This document shows positions 1-11,767 of a stretch of 64,000 bases of DNA, in pieces. This DNA comes from Tillandsia leiboldiana (Eukaryota; Streptophyta; Magnoliopsida; Poales; Bromeliaceae): assembly GCA_029204045.2 (NCBI GenBank), contig CM055062.1:4944648-5008647 (forward strand). Reading direction: 5' to 3'. Position 1 is the first letter of the stretch; every line of letters begins with the position of its first letter. Under the pieces are notes generated by a model. It was not told where the DNA came from, did no database searches, and saw only the letters and a program-made list of their open reading frames with translations. The translations under genes and the position numbers were made by a program.

Positions 1-541
1 CTCAAGAACACGAAAAATTGTTAATTTTCAAAAAATTGAAAAATTGTACCCAAACAATCATTATCGTGTAGAGAGACTAAGAATCAAATTAGTTTTGCAA
101 AAAGAATTTTAAAAATAGATCAATCGCATGATTTTTGAAAATTCCCATTATATGCCCTAAAACCGAAATTTTTAAAATTGAAGTCCAAAGATCCGTTTAT
201 CTTGAGAATACCTAGCATATAATCAAAACTAATCTACCCAGAGTTCTTATTTCAAAAGAAATTTGATCAAAAACCATCCACAAACGAAAGAGATACAGAA
301 ATTTCATCACGTTTTGAGGAAGAATATGAAAAACTGTGAAAAACCGAGATTTTGATCAATAAAACTTACTTAGAATCGAAGAACTTGAGTTTGTAAGCTT
401 CCAAGACGGATGAATTCTAGAGAGAGAAGCTCTGGAGACTTTGGAACAAAAGATGGAAGTAAAAAGAAATCAAACTCCTTTTGTTCTATATAAAACCCTA
501 GCCGCGATCCGGATCAGTTCGTGAATCCGATCCGGATCGGC
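1..541 (-). repeat. Sirevirus-like LTR fragment left of the gypsy cluster
   Basis: Non-coding AT-rich sequence. Its right end holds two copies of the perfect palindrome GATCCGGATC (506-515 and 529-538) next to a TATA-like stretch (487-495). Read on the minus strand this gives palindromes, then TATA, then leader, the same order as in the Sirevirus LTR at 25422-26751. The sequence resumes after the gypsy cluster at 19280 with another palindrome (19306-19315). I infer an LTR of a Sirevirus-type element into which the gypsy inserted. By eye it does not align well with the 25422-26751 LTR, so the family is uncertain and its left end lies outside the window. Confidence 0.4.
537..541. repeat. Target-site duplication, left copy (tcggc)
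   Basis: These five bases directly precede the TG of the first gypsy LTR and are repeated at 19275-19279 right after the CA of the third LTR. Gypsy integrases make 5-bp duplications, so this pair marks the outer limits of one insertion. Confidence 0.85.
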
Positions 542-1687
542 TGTCACGCCCCGGGGTCGAAACTGCGACCCGGGCCCGCCAAACAGATCCGCCACCTATG
601 CCAACCTGCATAAGCGAAGCGTCCTACCTGCAAGAAAAGTACTACAACTAAACAGATATCAGAGCTATAAATAAAAATCTGCTATAACTAAAATCAATCA
701 CTGTACAACTGGAAATAATACAACAATGTTCGCCTCCCAAAATAATAATAAAACAATATCCTCAAATACAAGCTCTGAACTCAAACCGGAGGTAACTCCA
801 ATAAATACAACAGTGTACAGTCTCTCAATACAAAATATTCTCACTACAACAGTCTCTCAAAAGAGGAAAAAGAAACAACTAATCTACTGATGATCTCCTC
901 CGAAGGGGTACCGCTACTCTCCAACGACGGGTAGGGATCTAGCTCGCGACTCCTTCGCCTCGACCAACAACCGCAGAGTCAGCAACACCCGCTAAGACTC
1001 TGCAAAACAAAGGAGAGGAAGGAAAAGGGGGGGAAACCCCCAATGGGTGTGAGAACTACACCAAAAAGGGAGTTCTCAGTGGGTACCACCGCCAGACCCG
1101 ACAGTCTGCCCACCAAGTCCTCAAGAGACAAAAACTAACCCGAGTCATAAGACTGAAATGAGTAAACTGGAGACTCTCAATAGCTACCATGCCCCTATCT
1201 AAAGGCAAAAGGGGGAGAACCAAACAGTGGTATGCAACCACTAGCACATGAAGTGCACAATCGACCCAATCGAGCTGACTGCCACATCTGGTCCAGTCAA
1301 ACCTGCGCCCACCTACAACCACCTCCCGCTGACGGGCAGGAATTACGTAGGGCGTCCAAACGGTCTAACTCGCTATCGAGTAGTGGCTCATGTAGGCTAT
1401 GGTCAAAATCCACGCTCTCTCTCAGAACGGATAGAATCATGAAGCTCAACCTCTCACACAGCGGTCAAAGTACTCTCAACGACACGGAACCACCGTCAAC
1501 CAGACGGCTCTCAATAATACTAGCACTGATCTAAACTCAACTACCAGTCTGCACTCGGCCCCCAGGCACGAGTGTAACAATAAAAGTTTTTGACTGAGAT
1601 AAACCCAATCGAATGAACCGGTATAAAACCCGGTACTGCCTGCTCTGTCACCAATCTCCCGAACTCAGTATCTCCACTGTCCAAATG

Positions 1688-1771
1688 ACCGGAACCCAAC
1701 ACGGTCTGACCGGCACCCGACACGGTCTGACCGGAACCCAACACGGTCTGACCGGAACCCAACACGGTCTG
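1688..1771. repeat. 21-bp tandem repeat, 4 copies, inside LTR-A
   Basis: Four head-to-tail copies of a 21-bp unit beginning accggaacc and ending acggtctg; the second copy has two changes. It lies in the transcribed R-U5 part. The same array is in LTR-C. A related 35-bp array sits at the corresponding place in the 47.9-60.1 kb element. Confidence 0.9.
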
Positions 1772-3702
1772 AAGACTACTCCGGAGCGGCACTCGAGGGG
1801 AGCTACCCACACGAGTAAAGCATCTCTGTCACCAATATCACCAGTATCTCTAAATAGCAGGACTTTGATCATCAATCTGATCAAAGTGGAAAAACTCAAC
1901 CACCAAGGAAAGACCCGACCTCAATCGGATGCAACAGAACGATAAGTGGGAAACTCCATCCACTAAAGAAACAGATACCCAATCAGGTGCGTAGAGAAAC
2001 ATCCGGTCAACCGCCCAATATCCGCGGTTGCCGCAAAGCCCCACAACTAAGCCAACCTGTCCCAGACACGAAGTCCTGACTACCCTATCCAGACCCCTGC
2101 TCGAACCCGAGCAACACTGACCACTTGACTAGCAAAGGCGGAGAAAGGAAAAGCATGGTTTCTCCTAAGTCAAGTTCCCATAAGTAGTGCAGCAGTAAAA
2201 GATGGCCTAACTACATGACCATACAAGCATGCAAATGTCCTCAAGGAAATAAAGGGGGGGTAAAGCATAATAATAGATCCATTAGGAATAAACAACATGC
2301 CGGAATCCCAAAAACTAGACCTGTCCACAATCCAGGGTCCAGCAACAGAATGATCATAATAACTCCTCAGAGTACAAATCCGCACATAGCTACGACATCC
2401 TGTCCCAAAGCATAAACCAACCACATGAAAGGCTATGTGCTAAAATGGCATGTTACATAATCCCATAGGGTAACATTATCCTAGGTAAGCTTACACTAAT
2501 CATCACATAGATGTCCAAGTCATGCAAGTCCTCAGTATACCTCATAAATACTATTCTTGCAATCATTTATACAAATATAATTATCAAGCTTACCTACTTA
2601 CCAACATAAACCATGTACCCTAAACATGCATGCATCAGTCATAGAGGGGTGACATCCCCACAAGTGCACTTATATTTGCCACAACATACTCATTGCCTTA
2701 AACAGTTACTGATATTAAGCTTACCCACCTGAAGCGCTTAAACCAAGGCAAACCTGAAGTCGGTGAAGTGTGCAGACGCTCACAGTCCAAATTCTGCCGA
2801 AACTGCATCCTCGGTGCACGTCGCGAAAGCCTCGACTCCCAACAGCTGAAAGTACCCCTAAATCAAAGTCTGCAGATCCAACGGGTCCAGCAACACTTGC
2901 AAACACCCCTGGGTACAACAATAAGGCCCAACATTACACTTTAATTCCAAAATTAACCAAGTATACACAGTCTGAAAATCAGTCCCAAAGCCGTGCTTAT
3001 TTCACCTGCCGAAAGTGCCCAGAAAAATCCAATAAAAATACCACAGCAATCCTCGCGTCGATACCTTCGAAACGAGTACCTGCACGTCCAATTCCGAGCC
3101 CCGTAGGCCGAGTTACAAATTCCACAGTACAGGTGCGCAAAACCACACAGCAACATAACTGTAATTCCATTTACAGATAAGGGGAAGAACATATACCTTC
3201 GGGCAAAACTCAAAAAATTCCAATAAAAATACTGTGATATTCCTTGCGCCGAGTAGATGAAAAAAGTGTAAAGCACGTCGTCAAACGATGCCCGGTTGCG
3301 GAGATAACGCCGAAAGACCAAGCCGCTGTCCAAATCCCCTTCACAGAAATGGGGTCACAGTAAGCTCGAACAAACACCTCGAAAAGCGCGAAATGAGGGA
3401 AAGCTGAAAATACCAAGATCGTAGATCTGTCCGTCGCGAATCCAGCGGCGAAGAAATCACTCGAAAAGGTGGTCGGAGTAGGCCGGGGGAGCTCGCGCAC
3501 CGAAACGCGACGAAGGGGGACCCAAAAAGGACGAGCGTCGTGCCGCGCCGTAAAAATGGAAACCTCGATAAGCGTGCCACCAAAAATCCCAAAACTTTGC
3601 AGAAGGATGCAGCCAAACTCGGTGATCATCTTTGCTGAAGGCACCCAGGCGAGAGGAGGCTCGGAAATGGCAGAAAAAGGGGAAAGAAGGAGGCTCGGAT
3701 CG

Positions 3703-3710
3703 CTTTTATA
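3703..3710 (-). promoter_or_regulatory. TATA box of LTR-A
   Basis: The + strand reads cttttata, giving TATAAAAG on the minus strand, directly downstream of the GC-rich U3 block. The same box is kept in every LTR of both related families in this window. Transcription should start about 30 bp further down the minus strand, near 3675. Confidence 0.7.
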
Positions 3711-4051
3711 GGCTGCAGAAACAATTGAAGAAATACCGGATAGGTCCCAATTTCCGGGCGCAGGGGACTTTCGGGCGCGCACTGTAGCAGCCCGAAATCC
3801 CCAGGCGCGCGCACTGTAGCAGCCCGAATCCTCCCTGGGCATCCACGTCGCCCGCCAAACAGGCGACAGCAACCCCCGCCGCTCCCCGCGCGACACGTGG
3901 CGCCCCCCAGACGCCGACACGTGGCCGCCCCACGCGCGGGAACAGCCCGACAACGCGCCCACGTGCGCTCTGCGCCCGCCGCCTGCGCCTCTGCACGCAC
4001 GCTTCCCGAGGCGCCCGCAGGTGCACCGTGGACCGAGTGCACGTGGACCGG

Positions 4052-4152
4052 CCAACCGGTGTGCGCCACGTGTCCCCCCACCGGTCCACCGTACACCCGC
4101 CTTTCCCGTGGACCGCGCCCGCTGCGCCGGCCCAACCGGGAACCGCCACGTG
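4052..4152 (-). promoter_or_regulatory. Two CCAAY-N7-YGCCACGTG promoter modules, LTR-A
   Basis: The modules occupy 4052-4072 and 4132-4152, exactly 80 bp apart. Each has CCAAC, 7 variable bases, then CGCCACGTG, and lies near gtggaccg and ccggtccac motifs. CACGTG is the core G-box bound by plant bZIP and bHLH factors, and CCAAT-type boxes bind NF-Y. Further CACGTG hexamers in this U3 start at 3894, 3918, 3960, 4040 and 4508. The block lies upstream of the minus-strand TATA, where an enhancer would be expected. Confidence 0.6.
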
Positions 4153-4641
4153 GCCCGCGACCGGTGCACGCCTCCGCGGTGGACCGCGCACCCACCCGAG
4201 CCTGCTCCGCCGCGCTCCGCCGCTGCCCGCCGCCGCGCGCCGCCGCCGCCGGTGCCGGAACAGTAACCTTGCCTCGAAAAACATGCCGAATCATCCGGAC
4301 TCCGGAAAAAGCAAGTGAATAGTCCATTTTCATCGTTTTCGTGCGCTGAATCCAAATCCGAAGTCCATTTTGCCAAATTCCAACTCTAAAAATTGCCGAA
4401 GTTATCCGGGAAGATGTTCCTTGATCCAAACTTCGCGCTGAGTCCAATTTTAATATCCATGGCGCGCGAAACCACTTCTGGAGCTCCGACGGAGTCCACC
4501 GATCACCCACGTGATCCATTTAACACACTGAGCCCAACACTAATGTCCAATTGGGGCACAAATCCCACCAACACGCCACATAGGCCTCCGGAAGCTGTAG
4601 ATGAAACAGTGCTCCATAAGTGGGAGTTTCGGGTCTTCACA

Positions 4642-4655
4642 TCCTCCCCCACTAA
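4642..4655 (-). other. Polypurine tract of internal A
   Basis: The + strand tcctcccccactaa is the complement of TTAGTGGGGGAGGA, directly next to the LTR terminus. A few bases further on is the gypsy-typical TTTCGAGGACGAAA-like motif just inside the PPT. It fixes element orientation as minus. Confidence 0.85.
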
Positions 4656-7600
4656 AGAAAGTTTCGTCCTCGAAACTAGCTCAAATCCACCAAGAGTCAC
4701 AAATACCACGGGTAGGTATCCATCAATAACGCCTCCAGCTCCCGAAACACCACTCTCCCCGTGATTACTCCCCACCAACAACAACAACAAGTACGGCATG
4801 GCCCGATGTGCAATTCTCTCATCACTCGAGCCAGAAATCGCAACGGGCGTCCCTCGTACTCCAACAATCACAGATCTCTAAAGGGGCAAGTCAAACACAG
4901 GCGAGGGATCCAAAAGCAAAACACTCCTGAGCTGAGACGTGAAACAACACAGAGGCTCCATCAAGAGCTGGGGGAAACAGAATAACCATCCGTGCAACAC
5001 GCACCAAACCACCTCCTGGTGTCAATCTCAACATGGCGACCCGAAGCATACCCACACATTCATCCAATGAAGAAAAGAATCCAATAGCTGGGGTCTTCAC
5101 TCGGTTACTTCCCGATCCAAAATCACCCGAGTGGCCTACTCAACCACGGGCTATCCTCAAAAGGGATCCTCAAGAGACACAATCTCATGCCACAATTGGT
5201 CACTCAACATGCCAACATAACCCCAACAGACCCACGGTCGAAGCCGATCTCTCAACTAATAAGGACACCCTGACGGGGACCAAACCGTCAGTGAACGGGA
5301 CTGAAAACTGACTCAAAAGGCGATCATAAAGCTGATGCCCAAACTCGCGGTCAAAAATCCGAACCAACAACGACAATCCGCGAAAATCCCACTCAAGATG
5401 CTGAGTAATCAGAGCTGATAGCCAAGCAGGCATGGCCTACGCCCAGGTACATCAATCAAAGCTGGAAATAAAAGGCGTACTGAAAGGCTCAACTGTGGAA
5501 TCCAAGCTGCCTGCAAACAGCGGTACATCCTGCCACAAGACTCATAGAGTTGGACTAATGAAGTGTGGACCGAAGATCAACCCACGGTAACTCTACCGCC
5601 ACAATGGGAGGCATCACTAAAACACACAATTCCATCTCCCAACACTGGAAACACTAGCATTGACGCTAGTATCAGTCACATTATCCATTGGCCATGCACT
5701 TCCGGCACTGCTAAGTCTAAGAAACTCCTCACCTCAAGGATAAATGTCGGTTTCAGCCAAACTTGGATAACCTCCAATTGGGCGGATTCCACCGCCGCTC
5801 CAAAGGCTAGAATAAGGTGACTCAAGAAGGTATGCTTCTGCAGCTACAACTTGTACCTCAATAACTTGGCATACCGTTTCATCCACACGGGCATAGTAGC
5901 ACATCCACAAAGTGCTCCTCGTGCCCCAAGTCACTCTGGGAGTAAATCAAAATATCCTCGGAAAACACCACTCCCAGTCCGTCCAAGTACAACTGGGACA
6001 TACAATTCCTCAGATCTTGAAGTCCACAGGGCAGTCGTCATTCCATTGGGCCTCGCTATCAACTCATAATGCCCCCACCGTGTCCAAAACGCCATCTAGG
6101 TGAAGTCCTCGGCTGTCTAACTCCAAGTGGGTACTCGCATCATACACCAACTGCCGGAGTATAACTCTATCATAAGGTCCTAGATACCATAAAAGGACCC
6201 TCACATTCGTGTATCAACGATGTGGCATCACCACTGTATACCAACGGCGTGGCACTAGGTCAAACAGACCCCTCGATCCATCAGATCCTGCAACTGTGCC
6301 ATCAGCTCTCTCAGCTCTACCGGCGATATCCAATGAGGTGCTATCCAGGGTGGCGCGGTTCCCCGAACCACGTCAAACGCAATCTCTATCTCCCTAACCG
6401 GCGGCATTACCAACAACTAAGGTGAAATCACACCCGGGATCTCGTGGGCAACAGAGATATCCCCGAGTCCCGGTGCCGCCGTAAGCACCTCTCACCCTGT
6501 CGCCAAAACCTGAGTGCTCTAACAATCCCAACAAGCAAGCCTCATTTTGTCTGCCTTGCCGAAGATCAAAGTCCTCTCTCGCCGCAGTCAAACATTCTGT
6601 GGCATTGTGCCAAACAATCTCAAGCACAGGGTCGAAACACCGAATTGCTACAATTCCCAATAATTCTGCCGGTAACTCGCGGTCTCGGCCACACTGGACA
6701 TGATCCAAAAGCCTCATCCACGTGCACAACAACAACAGGAACCTGTACCTCTAGTGCACGTGGTAACAAATCTGCCTCTAGCCCATGCAAGAGTGGAACA
6801 TGCTCTAACTCCGACTACTGTGGTGAAATCCCACCTGCGACACTCAATCCACTACCGTGGCGCCCTCCAACTGGGCGGCACAGATTCATCCGCTCAAAGC
6901 AAGTGGTTGTTGCTCAATCTGCCTGAAAATCAGGACTATCACTAGGAAGCACGACCCCTGTCTCTGATCACATTGAGGCGACGAATAAGGTCCTCCGCAG
7001 ATAACGAATCCACGCTACCGCTGTGCCACTCTGATATGAATACTGATGCTGCCATCGGGGTCCACCCGACCTCTGACATCTCGGGAACTCGTTATCCAAG
7101 AAAAAGAAATTAGACATGCCCCTGCCGGCCGATCTGTCCTCCATCACCCGGCGCCAAGCGCCAAAAATCCAGAACTCACCTATGGCGGCAGATCCCTATC
7201 CAAAGGAACTGCAATGCCACGCTCCATACATATGCCTGCTCCAAAGAGGCGTTAATCTACATGGAGGGACTGAATAACAGAAAGGTGTCCTGGCGCAATC
7301 CCCTCAGTCTCATATATCCTATGCGCCTCGTCCCCGAATCTGGAAGCGCGCAGTTCAACAACGAATACACTCTCTAGCACAGGGAGGCTCCTCACCACCA
7401 ACCACGACTCTGCCTCCAAAGGCTCCAAACTCAATCTTACGAGTCGGGGTGGTTCATCTGCCAAATATGAGCTCAATAGGTCGATCATGTCCCACAGCTC
7501 ACCAGCTGTCAACCATCCACCCTGCCTCGGTGCCTCGACACTAAACATTGGCACAGAGGGGGCTACTCAGTGCTCCGACACTGTGTCACCAAGACCAGCT

Positions 7601-8027
7601 GCTTCCCTCCGCCGCTGATAAGCCTCTGACAATCCTGTCATCTGGGTCCGGGGTTCTCTGACCTCAATCCGGGTATCCGGCCCAACACCAACTGCTCAAG
7701 CTCAACTGCTATGACAGGATGCACACGGGTCAAAACCCAGCGTCTGGGGAGACACCGCTCGCCACGACGAAACAACAAAACAGCACCAACAACGCTCGAC
7801 CCAATCCAGCGAAAGTCTAAAGCATGTCACCCGTTCCACAGCATTATGTTGTCTGCAGCCAACATAATCACTTAGGAGAATAAACATGCCAATCACTCCT
7901 CCCGTCCCTTGGGAGAGGGTAATAAAACTCAATCAGGACTCTCGCTAAAAAATCACGACCTCACAAAGTCAACCAAGGGTCAAACCATAAGCCTAGGGTT
8001 CTAAGTCCACCATGACCTACAACCTAG

Positions 8028-8039
8028 GCTCTGATACCA
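8028..8039 (-). other. Primer-binding site, tRNA-iMet, internal A
   Basis: The + strand gctctgatacca is the complement of TGGTATCAGAGC, the usual plant initiator-Met primer site. It lies 8 nt from the start of LTR-B. Confidence 0.9.
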
Positions 8040-9097
8040 CTCTAATCTGTCACGCCCCGGGGTGGCGAACTGCGACCCGGGCCCGCCAAACAGATCTGCC
8101 ACCTATGCCAACCTGCATAGGCGAAGCGTCCTACCTGCAAGAAAGTACTACAACTAAACAGATATCAGAGCTATAAATAAAAATCTGCTATAACTTAAAT
8201 CAATCACTGTACAACTGGAAATAATACAACAATGTTTCGCCTCCCAAAATAATAATAAAACAATATCCTCAAATACAAGCTCTGAACTCAAACGGGAGGT
8301 AACTCCAATAAATACAACAGTGTACAGTCTCTCAATACAAAATATCCTCACTACAACAGTCTCTCAAAAGAGGAAAAGAAAACAACTAATCTACTGATGA
8401 TCTCCTCCGAAGGGGTACCGCTACTCTCCAACGACGGGTAGGGATCTAGCTCGCGTACTCCTTCGCCTGGACCAACAACCGCAGAATCAGCAAACACCCG
8501 CTAAGACTGCAAAACAAAGGAGAGGAAGGAAAAGGGGGGGAAACCCCAATGGGTGTGAGAACTACACCAAAAAGGGAGTTCTCAGTGGGTACACCGCCAG
8601 ACCCGACGGTCTGCCCACCAAGTCCTCAAGAGACAAAAACTAACCCGAGTCATAAGACTGAAATGATAAACTGGAGACTCACAATAGCTACCATGCCCTA
8701 TCTAAAGGCAAAAGGGGGAGAACCAAACAGTGGTATGAAACACCACTAGCACATGAAGTGCACAACGACCCAATCGAGCTGACTGCCACATCTGGTCCAG
8801 TCAAACCTGGCACACCTACATACCACCTCCCGTGAAGGGACCAGGAATTACTAGGGCGTCCAAACGGTCTAAATCGTATGAGTAGTGGCTATGCTCAGGC
8901 TATGGTCAAATCCCATTCGCCCTCTCTCAGAACGGATAGAATCATGAGCTAACCTCTCACACGCGGTAAAAGACTATAACCACGGACACGAAACCACCGT
9001 CAATCAGGGCTCTCAATAAATATAGCACTGATATAAAACTCACCTAACAGTCTGCACTCGGCACCCAGGCAGGAGTGTGTAACAATAAAAGTATTTG

Positions 9098-9197
9098 NNN
9101 NNNNNNNNNNNNNNNNNNNNNNNNNNNNNNNNNNNNNNNNNNNNNNNNNNNNNNNNNNNNNNNNNNNNNNNNNNNNNNNNNNNNNNNNNNNNNNNNN
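9098..9197. other. Assembly gap (100 N)
   Basis: Exactly 100 N, a conventional placeholder for a gap of unknown length. Missing bases correspond to LTR sequence that includes the 21-bp tandem array. Confidence 0.98.
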
Positions 9198-11261
9198 AAA
9201 CTAAGCCAACCTGTGCCCAGACAACGAAGTCCTGGACTACCCTATCCAGACCCTGCTCGAACCCGAGCAACACTGACACTTGACTAGCAAAGGCGGAGAA
9301 AGGAAAAGATGGTTTCTCTAAGTCAAGTTCATAAGTAGTGCAGCAGTAAAAGATGGCCTAACTACATGACCATACAAGCATGCAAATGTCCTCAAGGAAA
9401 TAAGGGGGGTAAAGCATAATAATAGATCCATTAGGAATAAACAACATGCCGGAAATCCCAAAAAACTAGACCTGTCCACAATCCAGGGTCCAGCACAGAT
9501 GATCATAAAACTCCTCAGAGTACAAATCCGACATAGCTACGACATCCTGTCCCAAAGCATAAACAACCACATGAAAGGCTATGTGCTAAAATGGCATGTT
9601 ACATAATCATAGGGTAACATTATCCTAGGTAAGCTTACACTAATCATCACATAGATGTCCAAGTCATGCAAGTCCTCAGTATACCTCATAAATACTATTC
9701 TTGCAATCATTTATACAAATATCATTATCAAGCTTACCTACTTACAAACATAAACCATGTACCCTAAACATGCATGCATCAGTCATAGAGGGGTGACATC
9801 CCCACAAGTGCACTTATATTTGCCACAACATACTCATTGCCTTAAACAGTTACTGATATTAAGCTTACCCACCTGAAGCGCTTAAACAAGGCAAACCTGA
9901 AGTCGGTGAAGTGTGCAGACGCTCACAGTCCAATTCTGCCGAAATGCATCCTCGGTGCACGCGCGAAAGCCTCGGATCCCAACACTGAAAGTACCCCGAA
10001 TCCAAGTTGCAGATCCAACGGGCTCCAAAACACTGCAAAACACCCCTGGGTACAACAATAAGGCCAACATTACACTTTATTCCAAAATTAACCAAGTATA
10101 CACAGTCTGAAAATCAGTCCCAAAGCCGTGCTTATTTCACCTGCCGAAAGTGCCCAGAAAAATCCAATAAAAATACCACAGCAATCCTCGCGTCGATACC
10201 TTCGAAACGAGTACCTGCACGTCCAATTCCGAGCCCCGTAGGCCGAGTTACAAATTCCACAGTACAGGTGCGCGCAAAACACACAGCAACATAACTGTAA
10301 TTCCATTACAGATAAGGGGAAGAACATATACCTTCGGGCAAAACTCAGAAAAATCCAATAAAAATACTGTGATATTCCTTGCGCCGAGTAGATGAAAAAA
10401 GTGTATAAGCACGTCGTCAAACGATGCCCGGTTGCGGAGATAACGCCGAAAGACCAAGCCGCTGTCCAAATCCCCTTCACAGAAATGGGGTCACAGTAAG
10501 CTCGAACAAACACCTCGAAAAGCGCGAAATGAGGGAAAGCTGAAAATACCAAGATCGTAGATCTGTCCGTCGCGAATCCAGCGGCGAAGAAATCACTCGA
10601 AAAGGTGGTCGGAGTAGGCCGGGGGAGCTCGCGCACCGAAACGCGACGAAGGGGAACCCAAAAGGACGAGCGTCGCGCCGCGCGTAAAAATGGAAACCTC
10701 GATAAGCGTGCCACCAAAAATCCCAAACTTTGCAGAAGGATGCAGCCAAACTCGGGGATCATCTTTGCTGAAGGCACCCAGGCGAGAGGAGGCTCGGAAA
10801 TGGCGGAAAAAGGGAAAGAAGGAGGCTCGGATCGCTTTATAGGCTGCAGAAAAACAATTGAAGAAATACCGGATAGGTCCCAATTTCCGGGCGCAGGGGA
10901 CTTTCGGGCGCGCACTGTAGCAGCCCGAAATCCCCGCGCGCGCGCACTGTAGCAGCCGAATCCTCCCTGGGCCTCCACGTCGCCCGCCAAAACAGGCGAC
11001 AGCAACCCCCGCCGCTCCCCGCGCGACACGTGGCGCCCCCCAGACGCCGACACGTGGCCGCCCCAAGCGCGGGAACAGCCCGTCAACGCGCCCACGTGCG
11101 CTCTGCGCCCCGCGCCTGCGCCTCTGCACGCACGCTTCCGAGGCGCCCGCAGGTGCACCGTGGACCGAGTGCACGTGGACCGGCCAACGGTGTGCGCCAC
11201 GTGTCCCCCCACGGTCCACCGTACACCCGCCTTTCCCGTGGACCGCGCCCGCTGCGCCGGC

Positions 11262-11282
11262 CCAACCGGGAACCGCCACGTG
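11262..11282 (-). promoter_or_regulatory. CCAAC-N7-CGCCACGTG promoter module, LTR-B
   Basis: The module matches the one at 4132-4152 in LTR-A. The neighbouring module at about 11184-11203 has lost one base, shortening the spacer; this may be a sequencing error. Confidence 0.55.
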
Positions 11283-11767
11283 GCCCGCGACCGGTGCACG
11301 CCTCCGCGGTGGACCGCGCACCCGCCCGAGCCTGCTCCGCCGCGCTCCGCCGCTGCCGCCGCCGCGCGCCGCCGCCGCCGGTGCCGGAACAGTAACCTTG
11401 CCCGAAAAACGTGCCGAATCATCCGGACTCCGGAAAAAAGCAAGTGAATAGTCCATTTTCATCGTTTTCGCGCGCTGAATCCAAATCCGAAGTCCATTTT
11501 GCCAAATTCCAACTCTAAAAATTGCCGAAGGCATCCGGAAGATGTTCCTTGATCCAAACTTCGCGCTGAGTCCATTTTAATATCCATGGCGCGCGAAACC
11601 ACTTCTGGAGCTCCGACGGAGTCCACCGATCACCCACGTGATCCATTTAACACACTGAGCCCAACACTAATGTCCAATTGGGCACAAATCCCACCAACAC
11701 GCCACATAGGCCTCCGGAAGCTGTAGATGAAACAGTGCTCCATAAGTGGGAGTTTCGGGTCTTCACA

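Larger units (their letters stand above)
542..4641 (-). repeat. Gypsy LTR-A (3' LTR side), 4.1 kb
   Basis: It starts with TG and ends with CA. U3 occupies roughly 4641 down to ~3680 on the minus strand, with a GC-rich promoter block (3760-4265) and a TATA box at 3703-3710; R-U5 runs down to 542. It differs from LTR-C at roughly two dozen positions by eye, so the insertion is young. Short + strand ORFs in the GC block are Pro/Arg/Ala-rich composition artefacts, not genes. The LTR is longer than the internal region it flanks. Confidence 0.9.
4642..8047 (-). pseudogene. Decayed gypsy gag-pol, internal region A
   Basis: No long ORF remains, but collinear remnants of a chromovirus polyprotein can be read on the minus strand. 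A Gag-like stretch lies at about 7250-7555 (a DPPRF...EPxxAESW-like core matches the better kept gag at 55715-55951). A protease-to-RT linker remnant lies at about 6400-6750 and 6210-6400, an RT remnant at 5740-6110, and an integrase C-terminal remnant at 4650-5000. Stops and frameshifts are dense throughout. The region is ~3.4 kb against ~5.2 kb in the related element at 51422-56620, so parts of pol are also deleted. The last ~900 bases carry extra single-base indels, probably sequencing errors near the gap. It cannot encode working proteins. Confidence 0.75.
8048..11767 (-). repeat. Gypsy LTR-B (central LTR), interrupted by an N gap
   Basis: It has the same TG...CA ends as LTR-A and LTR-C but carries a 100-base N run that hides about 450 bp, judged from the LTR-A counterpart (~1591-2040). 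Many one-base deletions near the gap suggest unpolished contig ends. Left of the gap it carries the LTR-C base at every A/C difference I noticed; right of the gap it is a mosaic of A-like and C-like states. TATA is at 10835-10841 with one T fewer. Confidence 0.85.

Noticed and set aside
1688..1771. CRISPR-like array of 21-bp repeats
   Set aside because: Units are adjacent without spacers, inside an LTR of a plant genome; an ordinary minisatellite.
3897..4322. Overlapping Pro/Arg/Ala-rich ORFs on both strands in the LTR GC block (also 11030-11395, 18530-18955, 50437-51195, 59161-60063)
   Set aside because: Open frames come from extreme G+C content in the U3 promoter region; they are absent from known gypsy coding layouts and have no domain.
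3210..4376. 388-codon minus-strand ORF (and the 451- and 474-codon counterparts in LTR-B and LTR-C)
   Set aside because: It lies wholly in LTR U3-R sequence, crosses the TATA box, and its length changes between LTR copies through frameshifts.
9098..9197. Reading through N runs as coding sequence
   Set aside because: N bases carry no information; ORFs crossing either gap are artefacts.
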